Assembly (NCBI RefSeq): GCF_004798905.1
Contig: NZ_SDMO01000007.1
Coordinates: forward strand, 124,001-188,000
Length of the DNA stretch: 64,000 nucleotides
Origin: Halomonas borealis
GTDB lineage: Bacteria > Pseudomonadota > Gammaproteobacteria > Pseudomonadales > Halomonadaceae
Direction of reading: 5' to 3'
Shown here: one piece after another, positions 35,948 through 44,222 of the stretch
How the letters are laid out: each line of letters opens with the position of its first letter
Numbering within the stretch: the first letter of the stretch is position 1
Notes under the pieces: model-generated
What the model saw: only the letters and a program-made list of their open reading frames with translations
Told to the model about the DNA's origin: nothing
Databases searched by the model: none
Position numbers and translations under genes: made by a program

Positions 35948-35980
35948 CTCGCGGAGGGTGAGCCTGTCCCCTCCCGCGAG
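35948..35980. terminator. GC-rich hairpin between ghrA and the convergent pfpI-like gene
   Basis: CTCGCGGAGGG can pair with CCCTCCCGCGAG with one bulged base, about 75 bp after the ghrA stop and 37 bp before the convergent stop. No T-run is present, so this is a weak terminator call. Confidence 0.4.
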
Positions 35981-36016
35981 AAGAGGCCCTGGCCGCGGAG
36001 GGCGTGGCCGAGGCTG

Positions 36017-36574
36017 CTACAGCAGCTCGTGGAAGCGTGCCAGCCAGGCGGGGTGGGCCGGCCAGGCCGGCGCGGTGACCAGCTTGCCGCTGACGATCGC
36101 CTGGTCCATGCCGATCTCGGCATAGTCGCCGCCGGCCAGGTGCACCTCCGGGGCGCAGGCGGGATAGGCCGAGACCCGGAAGTCGGCCAGCGACACCGCG
36201 GCGGCCAATAGCTGGGCGCCGTGGCAGATGGCGGCCACCGGCTTGTCGGCATCGAAGAAGTGGCGGACCAGCTCCAGCACCCGCTCGTCGAGTCGCAGGT
36301 ACTCCGGCGCCCGGCCGCCGGGAATCACCAGGCCATCGTAGTCGTCGGGAGCGACCTCGGCGAAGGTGGCGTTGAGCACGAAATCGTGTCCCGGCTTCTC
36401 GGTATAGGTCTGGTCGCCCTCGAAGTCGTGGATGGCGGTGCGTATGCGATCGCCCTCGCGCTTCTCGGGACACACGGCTTCCACCTCGTGTCCCATGGCC
36501 TGCAAGGCCTGGAAGGGCACCATGATCTCGTAGTCCTCGACGAAGTCGCCGGCGATAAGCAGCAATCTGGCCAT
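36017..36574 (-). CDS. DJ-1/PfpI-family protein
   Basis: 185-residue class I glutamine amidotransferase-like protein with the nucleophilic elbow cysteine in [13 protein letters not shown] (about C117), the upstream glutamate in [16 protein letters not shown], and [14 protein letters not shown]. This combination is shared by PfpI/YhbO/Hsp31-type stress proteins with proposed glyoxalase, deglycase or protease activity. It may protect against reactive carbonyls. It has its own promoter region, facing away from the DUF3108 gene. GGAGATGTTGTC precedes the ATG. Confidence 0.88.
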   Translation of the reverse strand: MARLLLIAGDFVEDYEIMVPFQALQAMGHEVEAVCPEKREGDRIRTAIHDFEGDQTYTEKPGHDFVLNATFAEVAPDDYDGLVIPGGRAPEYLRLDERVLELVRHFFDADKPVAAICHGAQLLAAAVSLADFRVSAYPACAPEVHLAGGDYAEIGMDQAIVSGKLVTAPAWPAHPAWLARFHELL

Positions 36575-36738
36575 GACAACATCTCCTGTGAAAGACCAAA
36601 ATCGGGGCCTGCCCCGCCAGCCTAACCGCTCGTCGATGACCCGGCCATGTCGGCGGGGAACCCGGCGGCTTCGTTACCCTCTACACACCGACCACCCTCA
36701 TCAACCACCCTCATCGTTTGACTGCGAGGACACCCTCG

Positions 36739-37383
36739 ATGCCATTTCGCCTGCTGCGCTGTACCTGGCTGCTGGCACTGCTGGGCCTCGCCCTGCCGAG
36801 CCTGGCGGCCACCGCGCCCCACCCCTTCGATGCCCACTACCACCTGGAAGTCTCGGGCTGGCCGGACGTCGACATCCACCACCGCCTGACCCAGGAGGCC
36901 GGCCACTGGCAGAGCGAGATGCGCGCCAGCCTGCCCGGCGCCAACGGCCACGAATGGGGGCGCTTCCGGCTCGACGATGGCCGAGTGCATTCGCTGCATT
37001 ACGCCGCCGGCTATTCGCTGCTGGGCATCCGCCGCTCCTATTCTCTGGAAGACGCCGACCTCGCCCCGCTGCCCGACCGCCAGAGTGCCCTGGTAGCACT
37101 GGCCAGGCGCGCCACCGAGGATGACCAGGGCCGGCTGCGCTATCGCGACCATCGCGGCCGTGAAGAGCGGCTCGATTATCGCGTGCTCGAACGCCAGCCG
37201 ATGACGCTGCCGGCGGGGCGCTTCGAGGCGGTGCGGGTCGCGCTCACCGAGCCGGACGACGACGATCGCCGCCTGGTGATCGCCTTCGATGCCCAGCGTC
37301 CCGGTCTGCTGCTGGGCCTCGACTACTACCGCGACGGCGAGCGCAAGAGCCGCCTGACGCTGACTCGGCTCGACGGCGACTGA
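36739..37383 (+). CDS. DUF3108-family exported protein
   Basis: 214-residue protein with a signal peptide (about 1-24, LLRCTWLLALLGLALPSLAA) and a beta-rich DUF3108 domain: HPFDAHYHLEVSGWP, then LDYRVLERQPMTLPAGRFEAVRV and GLLLGLDYYRDGERKSRLTLTRL. Function unknown; related proteins are periplasmic or outer-membrane associated. I chose the ATG at 36739 with GAGGA upstream over a TTG 21 bp earlier. The lysO-like gene starts 84 bp downstream. Confidence 0.82.
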   Translation: MPFRLLRCTWLLALLGLALPSLAATAPHPFDAHYHLEVSGWPDVDIHHRLTQEAGHWQSEMRASLPGANGHEWGRFRLDDGRVHSLHYAAGYSLLGIRRSYSLEDADLAPLPDRQSALVALARRATEDDQGRLRYRDHRGREERLDYRVLERQPMTLPAGRFEAVRVALTEPDDDDRRLVIAFDAQRPGLLLGLDYYRDGERKSRLTLTRLDGD

Positions 37384-37467
37384 GCCCCTGCCACGGCGGC
37401 GACGACCTGCTAGAGTGGGCGGCTTTGGCCGTCGCATCGAACGGCCCGCACGGGAAGGGACTCTCGC

Positions 37468-38394
37468 ATGCTCACCGGACTGCTGATCGTTCTGCTGCCA
37501 CTGATCCTGGGCTATCTGATCCGGGTCCGACGCGACCCCGTCATGACGACCATCAACCACGGCGTCAACGCCTCGATCTACGCCATCCTGCTGCTGATGG
37601 GCATCGGCCTGGCCGGGCTCGACGGCCTCGGTAGCCAGCTCTCGAGCATGGGCGGCCAGGCGCTGCTGTTGCTGGCCGTGACCTCGGCCTGCAACCTCGT
37701 CGCCCTGGGCTGGCTGTCGCGCCGCCTGCGCCTGACCGTGGACCCGGCCCGCGCCGTGGCCGGGGCGCCCACCAGCAAGCTGGCCGCCATGGCCGGGTCG
37801 CTGACGCTGGTCGGCGTGGTGCTGGCCGGCATCGTGCTCGGCCTGATCCTCGGCGCCACCCTCGGCGAGGCGTCGTTCGCCTGGGCCGAGACCCTCGCCG
37901 AGTGGGTGCTCTACGCCCTGCTGGCGCTGATCGGCTGCCAGTTACGCAACTCCGGCATGCCGCTCCGACAGATCCTGCTCAACCGCCACGGCCTGGCCAT
38001 CGCCGCGGTGCTGGCGGCGAGCTCGCTGATCGGCGGACTGCTCGCCGCGCCGCTGCTGGATCTGCCCTGGAATCATGGCCTGGCGATGGCCGCCGGCTTC
38101 GGCTGGTACTCGCTGTCGGGCATCCTGGTCGGCGACGAGCTGGGCCCGCTGCTCGGCGGCGTGGCCTTCTTCAACGACCTGGGCCGCGAGCTGTTGGCCT
38201 TCGTGCTGATTCCGCTGGTGATCCATCGACATCCGGCGCTGGCGATCGGCTACGGCGGCGCCACCAGCATGGATTTCACCCTGCCGGTGATCCAGCAGCA
38301 CGGCGGCGTGAATTGCGTCCCGGTGGCCGTGGTCTCGGGCTTCCTGCTCTCGCTGCTGTCGCCGCCGCTGATCCTTTTCCTGCTGACGCTTTAG
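37468..38394 (+). CDS. lysO: LysO-like lysine exporter
   Basis: 308-residue inner-membrane protein with about eight to ten hydrophobic helices matching LysO/YbjE: GYLIRVRRDP near the N-terminus, ALLALIGCQLRNSG, GFGWYSLSGILVGDELGPLLGGVAFFNDLGRELLAF and GGATSMDFTLPVIQQHGG. LysO exports L-lysine and its toxic analogue thialysine. GGGACTCTCGC precedes the ATG, so the ribosome site is weak. It is preceded by the DUF3108 gene and followed by a two-component system; a functional link is not evident. Confidence 0.88.
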   Translation: MLTGLLIVLLPLILGYLIRVRRDPVMTTINHGVNASIYAILLLMGIGLAGLDGLGSQLSSMGGQALLLLAVTSACNLVALGWLSRRLRLTVDPARAVAGAPTSKLAAMAGSLTLVGVVLAGIVLGLILGATLGEASFAWAETLAEWVLYALLALIGCQLRNSGMPLRQILLNRHGLAIAAVLAASSLIGGLLAAPLLDLPWNHGLAMAAGFGWYSLSGILVGDELGPLLGGVAFFNDLGRELLAFVLIPLVIHRHPALAIGYGGATSMDFTLPVIQQHGGVNCVPVAVVSGFLLSLLSPPLILFLLTL

Positions 38395-38423
38395 CCCCTC
38401 ACGAGTCGCGGCCGACGGGGCAC

Positions 38424-38442
38424 TTGCACCGGAATTGCAACC
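38424..38442 (+). promoter_or_regulatory. direct-repeat site upstream of the BaeS-like kinase gene
   Basis: TTGCACC (38424-38430) and TTGCAACC (38435-38442) are spaced exactly 11 bp start to start, the geometry of OmpR/PhoB-family response-regulator boxes. The same repeat occurs upstream of the Spy-like gene at 40676, so it is the likely binding site of the regulator encoded between them. Confidence 0.6.
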
Positions 38443-38500
38443 TGCCGGCCGTGTGTTGCGCTACGCTGGGTGCCCTTGCCCGCCGCCGAGACCCTGCGCC

Positions 38501-39940
38501 ATGTCCCTTCGCCACGCCCTGAACCCGGCCGTCTCTCGCCTCGGCGTCAAGCTGTTCGCGATCATTCTGGCGGTCAACGTGGCCATCTCCGGGCTGGTCT
38601 TCATCGCCGTGTCGCGCAGCCTCGACCAGGGCTTCATCGAATACCTGGATCACACCCAGACCCAGCGGGCCGAGACCCTGGCCAAGGGCCTCGCCGGCGA
38701 GTGGTCCCGGCGCGAAGGCTGGCAGTGGCTACGCCAGTCGCCCCGCGCCTGGCGTCACGTGGTGCGCCGCCAGCTGTGGCCCGGCGATGCCCCCCCACCG
38801 GAAGGACTCGAGCGCGGGTTAGGCGACCCCAAGAACTTCGTGCTTCACGACGCCCGAGGCCTGCCGGTGATCGGCCTGCCCCCGGACAACGATCTGGAGG
38901 CCGCGGAACTGCGCTGGCTGCCTATCCTCAGCGAGGGTGAGCGCGTCGGCACCCTGGGCTACCGCCCGCCGCAACAGCTGATGGCGCGCATGGACCGCAT
39001 CTTCCTGACCCAGCAACGGCGCAACCTGGCGATCATCGTCGCCGCCCTGGGGCTGGCCTCGCTGCTGCTCGCCGGGGGGCTCTCCTGGTGGCTGGGGCGG
39101 CGTGCCCGCGGCATGATGCTGGCCACCCGCCGGCTCACCGAGGGCGACTACAGCATCCGCCTGCCGGAGCGTGGTCGCGATGAGCTGTCGAGCCTGTCGC
39201 GGGACTTCAACGTCCTGGCCGCTACCCTCGAGGCCAGCCGTGAGGCGCGCAACCGCTGGGTCTCGGACATCGCCCACGAGCTGCGCACTCCGCTCGCCGT
39301 GCTGCGCGGCGAGATCGAGGCCATGCAGGACGGCATCCGCCCGCTGGACCTCGACAGCCTCGGCTCGCTGGGCCAGGAAGTCGGCCAGCTGGAGCGCCTG
39401 GTGGCCGACCTGCGGCTGCTGTCCCAGAGCGATGCCGGCGCCCTGGAGGTGCAGCTGGCGCCGCTGGATCTGGCCGCCAGCCTGAGCGATCGCCTCGACG
39501 AAGCCGACAGCTGGCTGAGCGGCGCCGACATCACGCTGGCGACGGATATCGCCGGGCCGGCCTGGATCCGCGGCGACACCCAGCGGCTACGCCAGCTGTG
39601 GACCAACCTGCTCGACAACACCTGCGCCTACACCCACACGCCAGGACGGCTGAGGGTGACCCTCACGGAGATCGGCGACCATTACCGGTTGAGCTGGGAA
39701 GACAGCGCCCCCGGCGTCCCCGAGGCGGAACTGCCGCGCCTCACCGAACGCCTCTATCGGGTCGAGGGTTCGCGCAATCGCTCCAGCGGCGGCAGCGGCC
39801 TCGGCCTGTCGATCGCCATGGCCCTGGCGCGCGCCCATGGCGCCGAGATGAGCGCCAGTGCCTCGTCGCTCGACGGGCTATGCTGGACCCTGACCTTCCC
39901 CGCCATCGCCGATCATCAGCTCAGGGAGGAAGACACATGA
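38501..39940 (+). CDS. BaeS-like envelope-stress sensor histidine kinase
   Basis: 479-residue inner-membrane kinase. TM1 is about 14-36, the periplasmic sensor about 37-174, TM2 about 175-198, HAMP about 199-250, HisKA with phospho-acceptor H259 (SDIAHELRTPLAVLRGE), then the N-box LRQLWTNLLDNTCAYTH and the G-box SSGGSGLGLSIAMALA. The domain order and its pairing with an OmpR-type regulator and a Spy-like gene fit BaeSR. It overlaps the regulator start by 4 bp (ATGA). The upstream direct repeats suggest autoregulation. Confidence 0.88.
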   Translation: MSLRHALNPAVSRLGVKLFAIILAVNVAISGLVFIAVSRSLDQGFIEYLDHTQTQRAETLAKGLAGEWSRREGWQWLRQSPRAWRHVVRRQLWPGDAPPPEGLERGLGDPKNFVLHDARGLPVIGLPPDNDLEAAELRWLPILSEGERVGTLGYRPPQQLMARMDRIFLTQQRRNLAIIVAALGLASLLLAGGLSWWLGRRARGMMLATRRLTEGDYSIRLPERGRDELSSLSRDFNVLAATLEASREARNRWVSDIAHELRTPLAVLRGEIEAMQDGIRPLDLDSLGSLGQEVGQLERLVADLRLLSQSDAGALEVQLAPLDLAASLSDRLDEADSWLSGADITLATDIAGPAWIRGDTQRLRQLWTNLLDNTCAYTHTPGRLRVTLTEIGDHYRLSWEDSAPGVPEAELPRLTERLYRVEGSRNRSSGGSGLGLSIAMALARAHGAEMSASASSLDGLCWTLTFPAIADHQLREEDT

Positions 39941-40650
39941 GCCCCACGGACCTCGCTACCGACAGCGTTCTTATCGTCGAGGACGAACCCAAGATCGCCC
40001 GCCTGGTCGCCGACTACCTGGCGGGCAGCGACTTCGCCCCCCATCACCTGGACCACGGCGACGCCGTGTTGCCCTGGTTGGAGGAGCGCGAGACGCTACC
40101 CGAGCTGGTGCTGCTGGACCTGATGCTGCCCGGCACCGACGGCCTGACCCTGTGCCGCGAGATCCGCCAGCGCTGGCCGCAGGTGGCGATCATCATGCTC
40201 ACCGCCCGGGTCGAGGAGGTCGACCGCCTGCTGGGCCTGGAACTCGGCGCCGACGACTACATCTGCAAGCCCTTCAGCCCTCGCGAGGTGGTGGCGCGCG
40301 CCCGCGCCGTATTGCGCCGCAGCCGCGCCGCGACGGCGCCGGACGCGGCCGCGAGCGAGGCGCTGCTGAGCCTCGACGACGAAGGCTGGCGAGCGCTGGC
40401 CGACGGCCACGACCTGGCACTGACCGCGGTGGAGTTCCAGCTGCTGCGGGTGATGATGCATTCGCCCGGGCGCATCTTCTCCCGCGAACAGCTGATGGAT
40501 CACATGTATCGCGACCACCGCATCGTCTCCGAGCGCACCGTGGACAGCCACATCAAGAAGCTGCGCAAGAAGATCGCCGAGGTGTGGCCCGAGCGCGAGA
40601 TCATCCGCTCGGTCTACGGCGTGGGCTACAAGTACCAGCCCGAGGAGTAG
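39937..40650 (+). CDS. BaeR-like OmpR-family response regulator
   Basis: 237-residue regulator. The receiver domain is about 9-122, with phospho-acceptor D61 (VLLDLMLPGTDG) and the conserved lysine in DDYICKPFSPRE. The winged-helix DNA-binding domain is about 140-235 (LTAVEFQLLRVMMHSPGRIFSREQLMDHMYRDHRIVSERTVDSHIKKLRKK ... VYGVGYKY). GGGAGGAAGACAC precedes the ATG, which overlaps the kinase stop. The 11-bp direct repeats before the kinase and Spy-like genes are its probable targets. Confidence 0.9.
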   Translation: MSPTDLATDSVLIVEDEPKIARLVADYLAGSDFAPHHLDHGDAVLPWLEERETLPELVLLDLMLPGTDGLTLCREIRQRWPQVAIIMLTARVEEVDRLLGLELGADDYICKPFSPREVVARARAVLRRSRAATAPDAAASEALLSLDDEGWRALADGHDLALTAVEFQLLRVMMHSPGRIFSREQLMDHMYRDHRIVSERTVDSHIKKLRKKIAEVWPEREIIRSVYGVGYKYQPEE

Positions 40651-40675
40651 GAGTGACGCGCGCCGGCCCGGCGTC

Positions 40676-40714
40676 TTGCACCGACTTTGCACCCTGTGTC
40701 CACACCCCTTGCAC
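40676..40714 (+). promoter_or_regulatory. direct-repeat response-regulator site upstream of the Spy-like gene
   Basis: TTGCA occurs at 40676, 40687 and 40709, i.e. at 11-bp and 22-bp intervals. The first two units read TTGCACC-GACT-TTGCACC, nearly identical to the site before the kinase gene. The block ends about 53 bp before the Spy-like start, a promoter-proximal position suited to activation. Confidence 0.6.
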
Positions 40715-40766
40715 GACGCCGGACGACACTGCAAGCGTCAACCCACGGCCACGAGGACCGCTCGAC

Positions 40767-41426
40767 ATGAAGACAACACGCCTGACACGCAAGCTGTTCG
40801 CCCCCGCCCTGCTCGCCGCTGCCATCGCGCCCATGGCACTCTCCGCCAGCGCCGCCCCCGGCCAGGGCGAGCCTCACGGCAAGCCGGGTGCCGAGCAGCG
40901 CGAGGCGCTGTTCGAACGCGCCGGCATCGATACCGATACCCGCGAGGCCCTCGCGGAGGCCGAGCAGGAGCATCGCGAGGCCATGCGCGAACTGCGTCAG
41001 GACTACCGCGAGCAGCTCGACGACATCCTCGACGATGAGCAGCGCGCAGCCCTCGACGAAGCCCGCCAAGCCATGCGCCAGGAACACCGTGCCGAGGCCC
41101 GGGAAGCCCTTCGGACGCGCATCGATACGGTGATCGATAGCTGGGACCTGGATGCCGACGCCCGCCAGTCCCTCGATGAACTTCGCCAGTCCCTCGAAGC
41201 CGATCGCCAGGCGCTCAAGGACCGCGAGTTCGACTCCCGCGACGCTCGCCATCAGGCTCAGCAGTCGCTACGCGACGAGCACCGCGAGGCACTCGCCGAG
41301 CTGCTGACCCCGCAGCAGCTCGCCGAGCTCGGGCAGTCCATGCGCCAGCCTCATGGCGGCCCCGGCCACCACGGCAAGCCCGGCCACCATGGCGGCCCGG
41401 AGCATTCCCCTCGAGGCGACGAATAA
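40767..41426 (+). CDS. Spy/CpxP-like periplasmic protein with His/Gly-rich tail
   Basis: 219-residue exported protein with a signal peptide (about 1-30, LLAAAIAPMALSASAA). A long, charged helical body follows (about 40-190, rich in E, R, Q and D with repeated LDEARQAM/LDELRQSL heptad-like segments), then a C-terminal tail PHGGPGHHGKPGHHGG with five histidines. The helical body resembles Spy/CpxP chaperones; the tail suggests metal binding. It lies directly after the BaeSR-like genes behind their shared direct-repeat site, so it is probably their main output. Confidence 0.75.
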   Translation: MKTTRLTRKLFAPALLAAAIAPMALSASAAPGQGEPHGKPGAEQREALFERAGIDTDTREALAEAEQEHREAMRELRQDYREQLDDILDDEQRAALDEARQAMRQEHRAEAREALRTRIDTVIDSWDLDADARQSLDELRQSLEADRQALKDREFDSRDARHQAQQSLRDEHREALAELLTPQQLAELGQSMRQPHGGPGHHGKPGHHGGPEHSPRGDE

Positions 41427-41457
41427 CGCCACCACAGCAAGACCTTCGCGGTGACTC

Positions 41458-41480
41458 ATGCCCGGCCATTGGCCGGGCAT
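41458..41480. terminator. terminator after the Spy-like gene
   Basis: ATGCCCGGCC pairs perfectly with GGCCGGGCAT around a 3-nt loop, followed by TTTCG, 32 bp after the Spy-like stop. It isolates the two-component operon from the choline transporter gene. Confidence 0.82.
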
Positions 41481-41558
41481 TTTCGTGCCCAAATACAAAG
41501 TTTTATTAGCCTTGCGGACCGCCCGGTTGCAGCCGCCTGGGGATGTGCGTATTTTATT

Positions 41559-41568
41559 TGAACGTTCA
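41559..41568. promoter_or_regulatory. BetI-like operator upstream of the BCCT transporter
   Basis: TGAACGTTCA is a perfect palindrome in an AT-rich context (TTTATTTGAACGTTCATTTA), 42 bp before the betT-type start. It matches the core of BetI boxes (TTGAACGTTCAA). BetI is a TetR-type repressor released by choline. No betI gene is in the window, so it would act from elsewhere. Confidence 0.6.
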
Positions 41569-41609
41569 TTTAAAAAAGAGAGTCGCCCTGCGACCGGAGT
41601 CATCTGCGC

Positions 41610-43661
41610 ATGTCGGATAGCATCGCCCCACCCGAGCGACGGGATCGTATCAACCGCATCGTCTTCCACGGCAGCGTGGCAGGCATCCTGGTGTTTTTGG
41701 CCCTGACCATGACGTTCACCGAGGAGGCCGGCGCCTTTTTCGACGCCGCCCTGGCCTGGGTGAGCGATACCTTCGGCTGGTATTACATGCTCGCCGCCGT
41801 GGTCTACCTGGTCTTCGTCATCGCCGTCGGCTGCTCGCGGGTCGGCAACATCCGCCTCGGCCCCGATCATGCACGGCCCGAGTTCTCGCTACTGTCCTGG
41901 GCCTCGATGCTGTTCGCCGCGGGCATCGGCATCGACCTGCTGTTCTTCTGCGTCGCCGAGCCGCTGTCGCACTACCTGGTGCCGCCCGACATGGCCCCGG
42001 AGAGCGCCGCGGCGATGCGCGCCGCCGTGCCACAGACCTTCCTGCACTGGGGCCTGTCCGGCTGGGGCATGTACGTGCTGATGGGCATGGCGCTGGCCTA
42101 CTTCAGCTACCGCCATCGCCTGCCGCTGGCCATCCGCAGCGCCCTCTATCCGCTGCTCGGCAAGCGCATCAACGGCCCCATCGGCAACGCCGTGGACATC
42201 ACCGCGGTGATCTCGACCGTGTTCGGCATCGCCACCAGCCTGGGCATCGGCGTGATGCAGCTGAACTACGGCCTGAACTTCATGTTCGACGTACCCGAGA
42301 GCCTGACCACCCAGGTCGTGCTGATCGTGCTGGTGATGATCCTGGCGACCCTCTCGGTGATCACCGGCGTCGAGAAGGGCATCCGTCGGCTGTCCGAGTT
42401 CAACATGGCCCTGGCCGTGGCCCTGCTGCTGTTCGTGCTGTTCGCGGGGGACACCCTGCACCTGCTCGACGCCATGGTACTCAACGCCGGCGACTACCTG
42501 AGCGGCTTCATCGGCAATAGCTTCGACACCTATGCCTTCGAAGGCGCCGACGCCCAGCAGTGGAAAAGCGGATGGACCATCTTCTTCTGGGGCTGGTGGA
42601 TCGCCTGGACGCCCTTCGTCGGCCTGTTCCTGGCGCGTATCTCGCGTGGGCGCACCATCCGCGAGTTCGTGTTCGGCGCCCTGCTGCTGCCGCTCGGCTT
42701 CATGATGGCCTGGATGTCGATCTTCGGTAACAGCGGCATCGAGCTGGTCGCCAACCAGGGCCTCGCCACGCTCGGCGAGCAGGCGCTGAACGCGCCCCAG
42801 TCCACCATCTACACCTTCCTGGAGCAGTACCCCTACATCGGCGTCACCGCCTCGGTGGTCACCATCCTTGGCATCGTGTTCTTCGTGACCTCCGCCGACT
42901 CCGGCGCCCTGGTGCTGGCGAACTTCACCTCCATCCTCTCGGATGTGAACCACGACGCCCCGATCCGCCTGCGTGTCTTCTGGTCGGCGACCATCGGCCT
43001 GGTGACCGTGGCGCTGCTGATGGCCGGCGGCCTCTCGGCACTGCAGAGCGCGGTGGTGATCACCGCCCTGCCTTTCTCGCTGGTGATATTCGCCATCATG
43101 GCCGGCATGAGCCGCGCGCTGAGGCTGGAGTGCACCAAGGCCGACACCCGCCGCCAGATCGGTGGCACGGGCATCCACGGCGACTGGCGCGAGCGCCTGG
43201 ATCGTGCCCTGGACACCTCCAATCGCGCCGGCGCCGCCGCCACCCTCGAGCACGCCATCCGGCCGGCCCTGCGCCAGTTCGCCGAGGAGCTCGAGAGCCG
43301 TGGTCAGTCGGCCACGGTGAGCGAAGAAGATGTCGAGGGCGAGCCGCTGCGCCAGCTGACCCTGCAGGTGGACTTCGACGATGCCACGAGCTTCGTCTAC
43401 CAGGTGCGGGCCCACCGCCTGAACACCCCGAGCTTCCTGCCGGTGGACGACGATTACTATGTACGCTTCGACGTCTACCTCAACGAGGGCGGCCTGGAGC
43501 AGGACCTCAACGGCTACACCCGGGCGCAGGTAATCCACCATGTGGTCACCGAGTACGAGAGCCATCTCTACTTCCTGACACGAGCCGGCCAGGACAACGC
43601 CAACGTCCAGACGCTGCCGGGGTCGGTGGGCGAACCGCCCCAGGACATCAACCCCGCCTGA
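41610..43661 (+). CDS. betT: BetT-like BCCT-family choline transporter
   Basis: 683-residue betaine/carnitine/choline transporter with about 12 transmembrane helices over residues 15-505. The family signature is FFWGWWIAWTPFVGLFLARISRGRTIREF (about 328-356) and the BCCT glycine-containing helix is FGIATSLGIGVMQLNYGL. A long hydrophilic C-terminal domain (about 510-683) is typical of choline-transporting BetT rather than betaine carriers and is used for osmotic gating. The BetI-like palindrome upstream supports choline as substrate. It is monocistronic between two terminators. Confidence 0.9.
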   Translation: MSDSIAPPERRDRINRIVFHGSVAGILVFLALTMTFTEEAGAFFDAALAWVSDTFGWYYMLAAVVYLVFVIAVGCSRVGNIRLGPDHARPEFSLLSWASMLFAAGIGIDLLFFCVAEPLSHYLVPPDMAPESAAAMRAAVPQTFLHWGLSGWGMYVLMGMALAYFSYRHRLPLAIRSALYPLLGKRINGPIGNAVDITAVISTVFGIATSLGIGVMQLNYGLNFMFDVPESLTTQVVLIVLVMILATLSVITGVEKGIRRLSEFNMALAVALLLFVLFAGDTLHLLDAMVLNAGDYLSGFIGNSFDTYAFEGADAQQWKSGWTIFFWGWWIAWTPFVGLFLARISRGRTIREFVFGALLLPLGFMMAWMSIFGNSGIELVANQGLATLGEQALNAPQSTIYTFLEQYPYIGVTASVVTILGIVFFVTSADSGALVLANFTSILSDVNHDAPIRLRVFWSATIGLVTVALLMAGGLSALQSAVVITALPFSLVIFAIMAGMSRALRLECTKADTRRQIGGTGIHGDWRERLDRALDTSNRAGAAATLEHAIRPALRQFAEELESRGQSATVSEEDVEGEPLRQLTLQVDFDDATSFVYQVRAHRLNTPSFLPVDDDYYVRFDVYLNEGGLEQDLNGYTRAQVIHHVVTEYESHLYFLTRAGQDNANVQTLPGSVGEPPQDINPA

Positions 43662-43671
43662 ACCAGGCCAG

Positions 43672-43695
43672 GACGGCGACCCAAGGGTCGCCGTC
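43672..43695. terminator. hairpin after betT
   Basis: GACGGCGACCC pairs with GGGTCGCCGTC (11 bp) with only AA between the arms, 10 bp after the betT stop. It is a stable stem without a marked T-run. Confidence 0.7.
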
Positions 43696-43774
43696 AGCGT
43701 ATAGGGGCGGGCCACCCCGTGAAGCTGGCGCCCGACTCGGGTAGGCTGGAGTTTTGCCCTTCGAGAGCATCGTC

Positions 43775-44140
43775 ATGCCCGCCTCGCCCACGCTCGACCC
43801 GGTCTGCATCCGCTACTACCACGCCCACCTCTACTACCGCGACGCCGCCGGCCTGGCCGAGGCGCGTCGGGTCGCCGAGGCCGCCGCCGCACGCTTCGAC
43901 ATCCAGGTAGGGCGCTTCCACGAGCGCCCGGTCGGCCCGCATCCTTGCTGGAGCTGCCAGCTGGCCTTCGCTCCCGAGGCATTCGCCGAACTCGTGCCCT
44001 GGCTGGCACTCAACCGCGGCGATCTGGACGTCCTCGTCCACCTCGGTACCGACGACGACCGCTTCGATCACACCCAGGGCGCCATGTGGCTGGGCCATAG
44101 CCATCCACTCGACCTGAGCCTCTTCGCCGACGACACCTGA
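43775..44140 (+). CDS. DOPA 4,5-dioxygenase-family protein
   Basis: 121-residue small protein of the DOPA dioxygenase family. Conserved histidines are in RYYHAHLYYRD, GRFHERPVGPHPCWSCQLAF and HLGTDDDRFDHTQGAMWLG. The bacterial homologues are usually orphan genes with unproven substrate; the fungal enzyme cleaves catechols extradiol. The ATG at 43775 is preferred over a TTG 21 bp upstream, although neither has a strong ribosome site. It is followed by a strong bidirectional terminator. Confidence 0.83.
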   Translation: MPASPTLDPVCIRYYHAHLYYRDAAGLAEARRVAEAAAARFDIQVGRFHERPVGPHPCWSCQLAFAPEAFAELVPWLALNRGDLDVLVHLGTDDDRFDHTQGAMWLGHSHPLDLSLFADDT

Positions 44141-44171
44141 TCCGACACGCCGACGGCTCACCACACACAAC

Positions 44172-44199
44172 ACGGGGCGCGACTCGCGTCGCGCCCCGT
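44172..44199. terminator. bidirectional terminator between the dioxygenase-like and aldehyde dehydrogenase genes
   Basis: ACGGGGCGCGAC pairs perfectly with GTCGCGCCCCGT (12 bp) around a 4-nt loop, between convergent stops at 44140 and 44223. Confidence 0.82.
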
Positions 44200-44222
44200 C
44201 ATTCACTGCTTGCGCCTGGCGA

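Noticed and set aside
41889..43715. Minus-strand open frame of 608 codons opposite betT
   Set aside because: It mirrors the codon structure of the BCCT transporter and has no coherent motifs.
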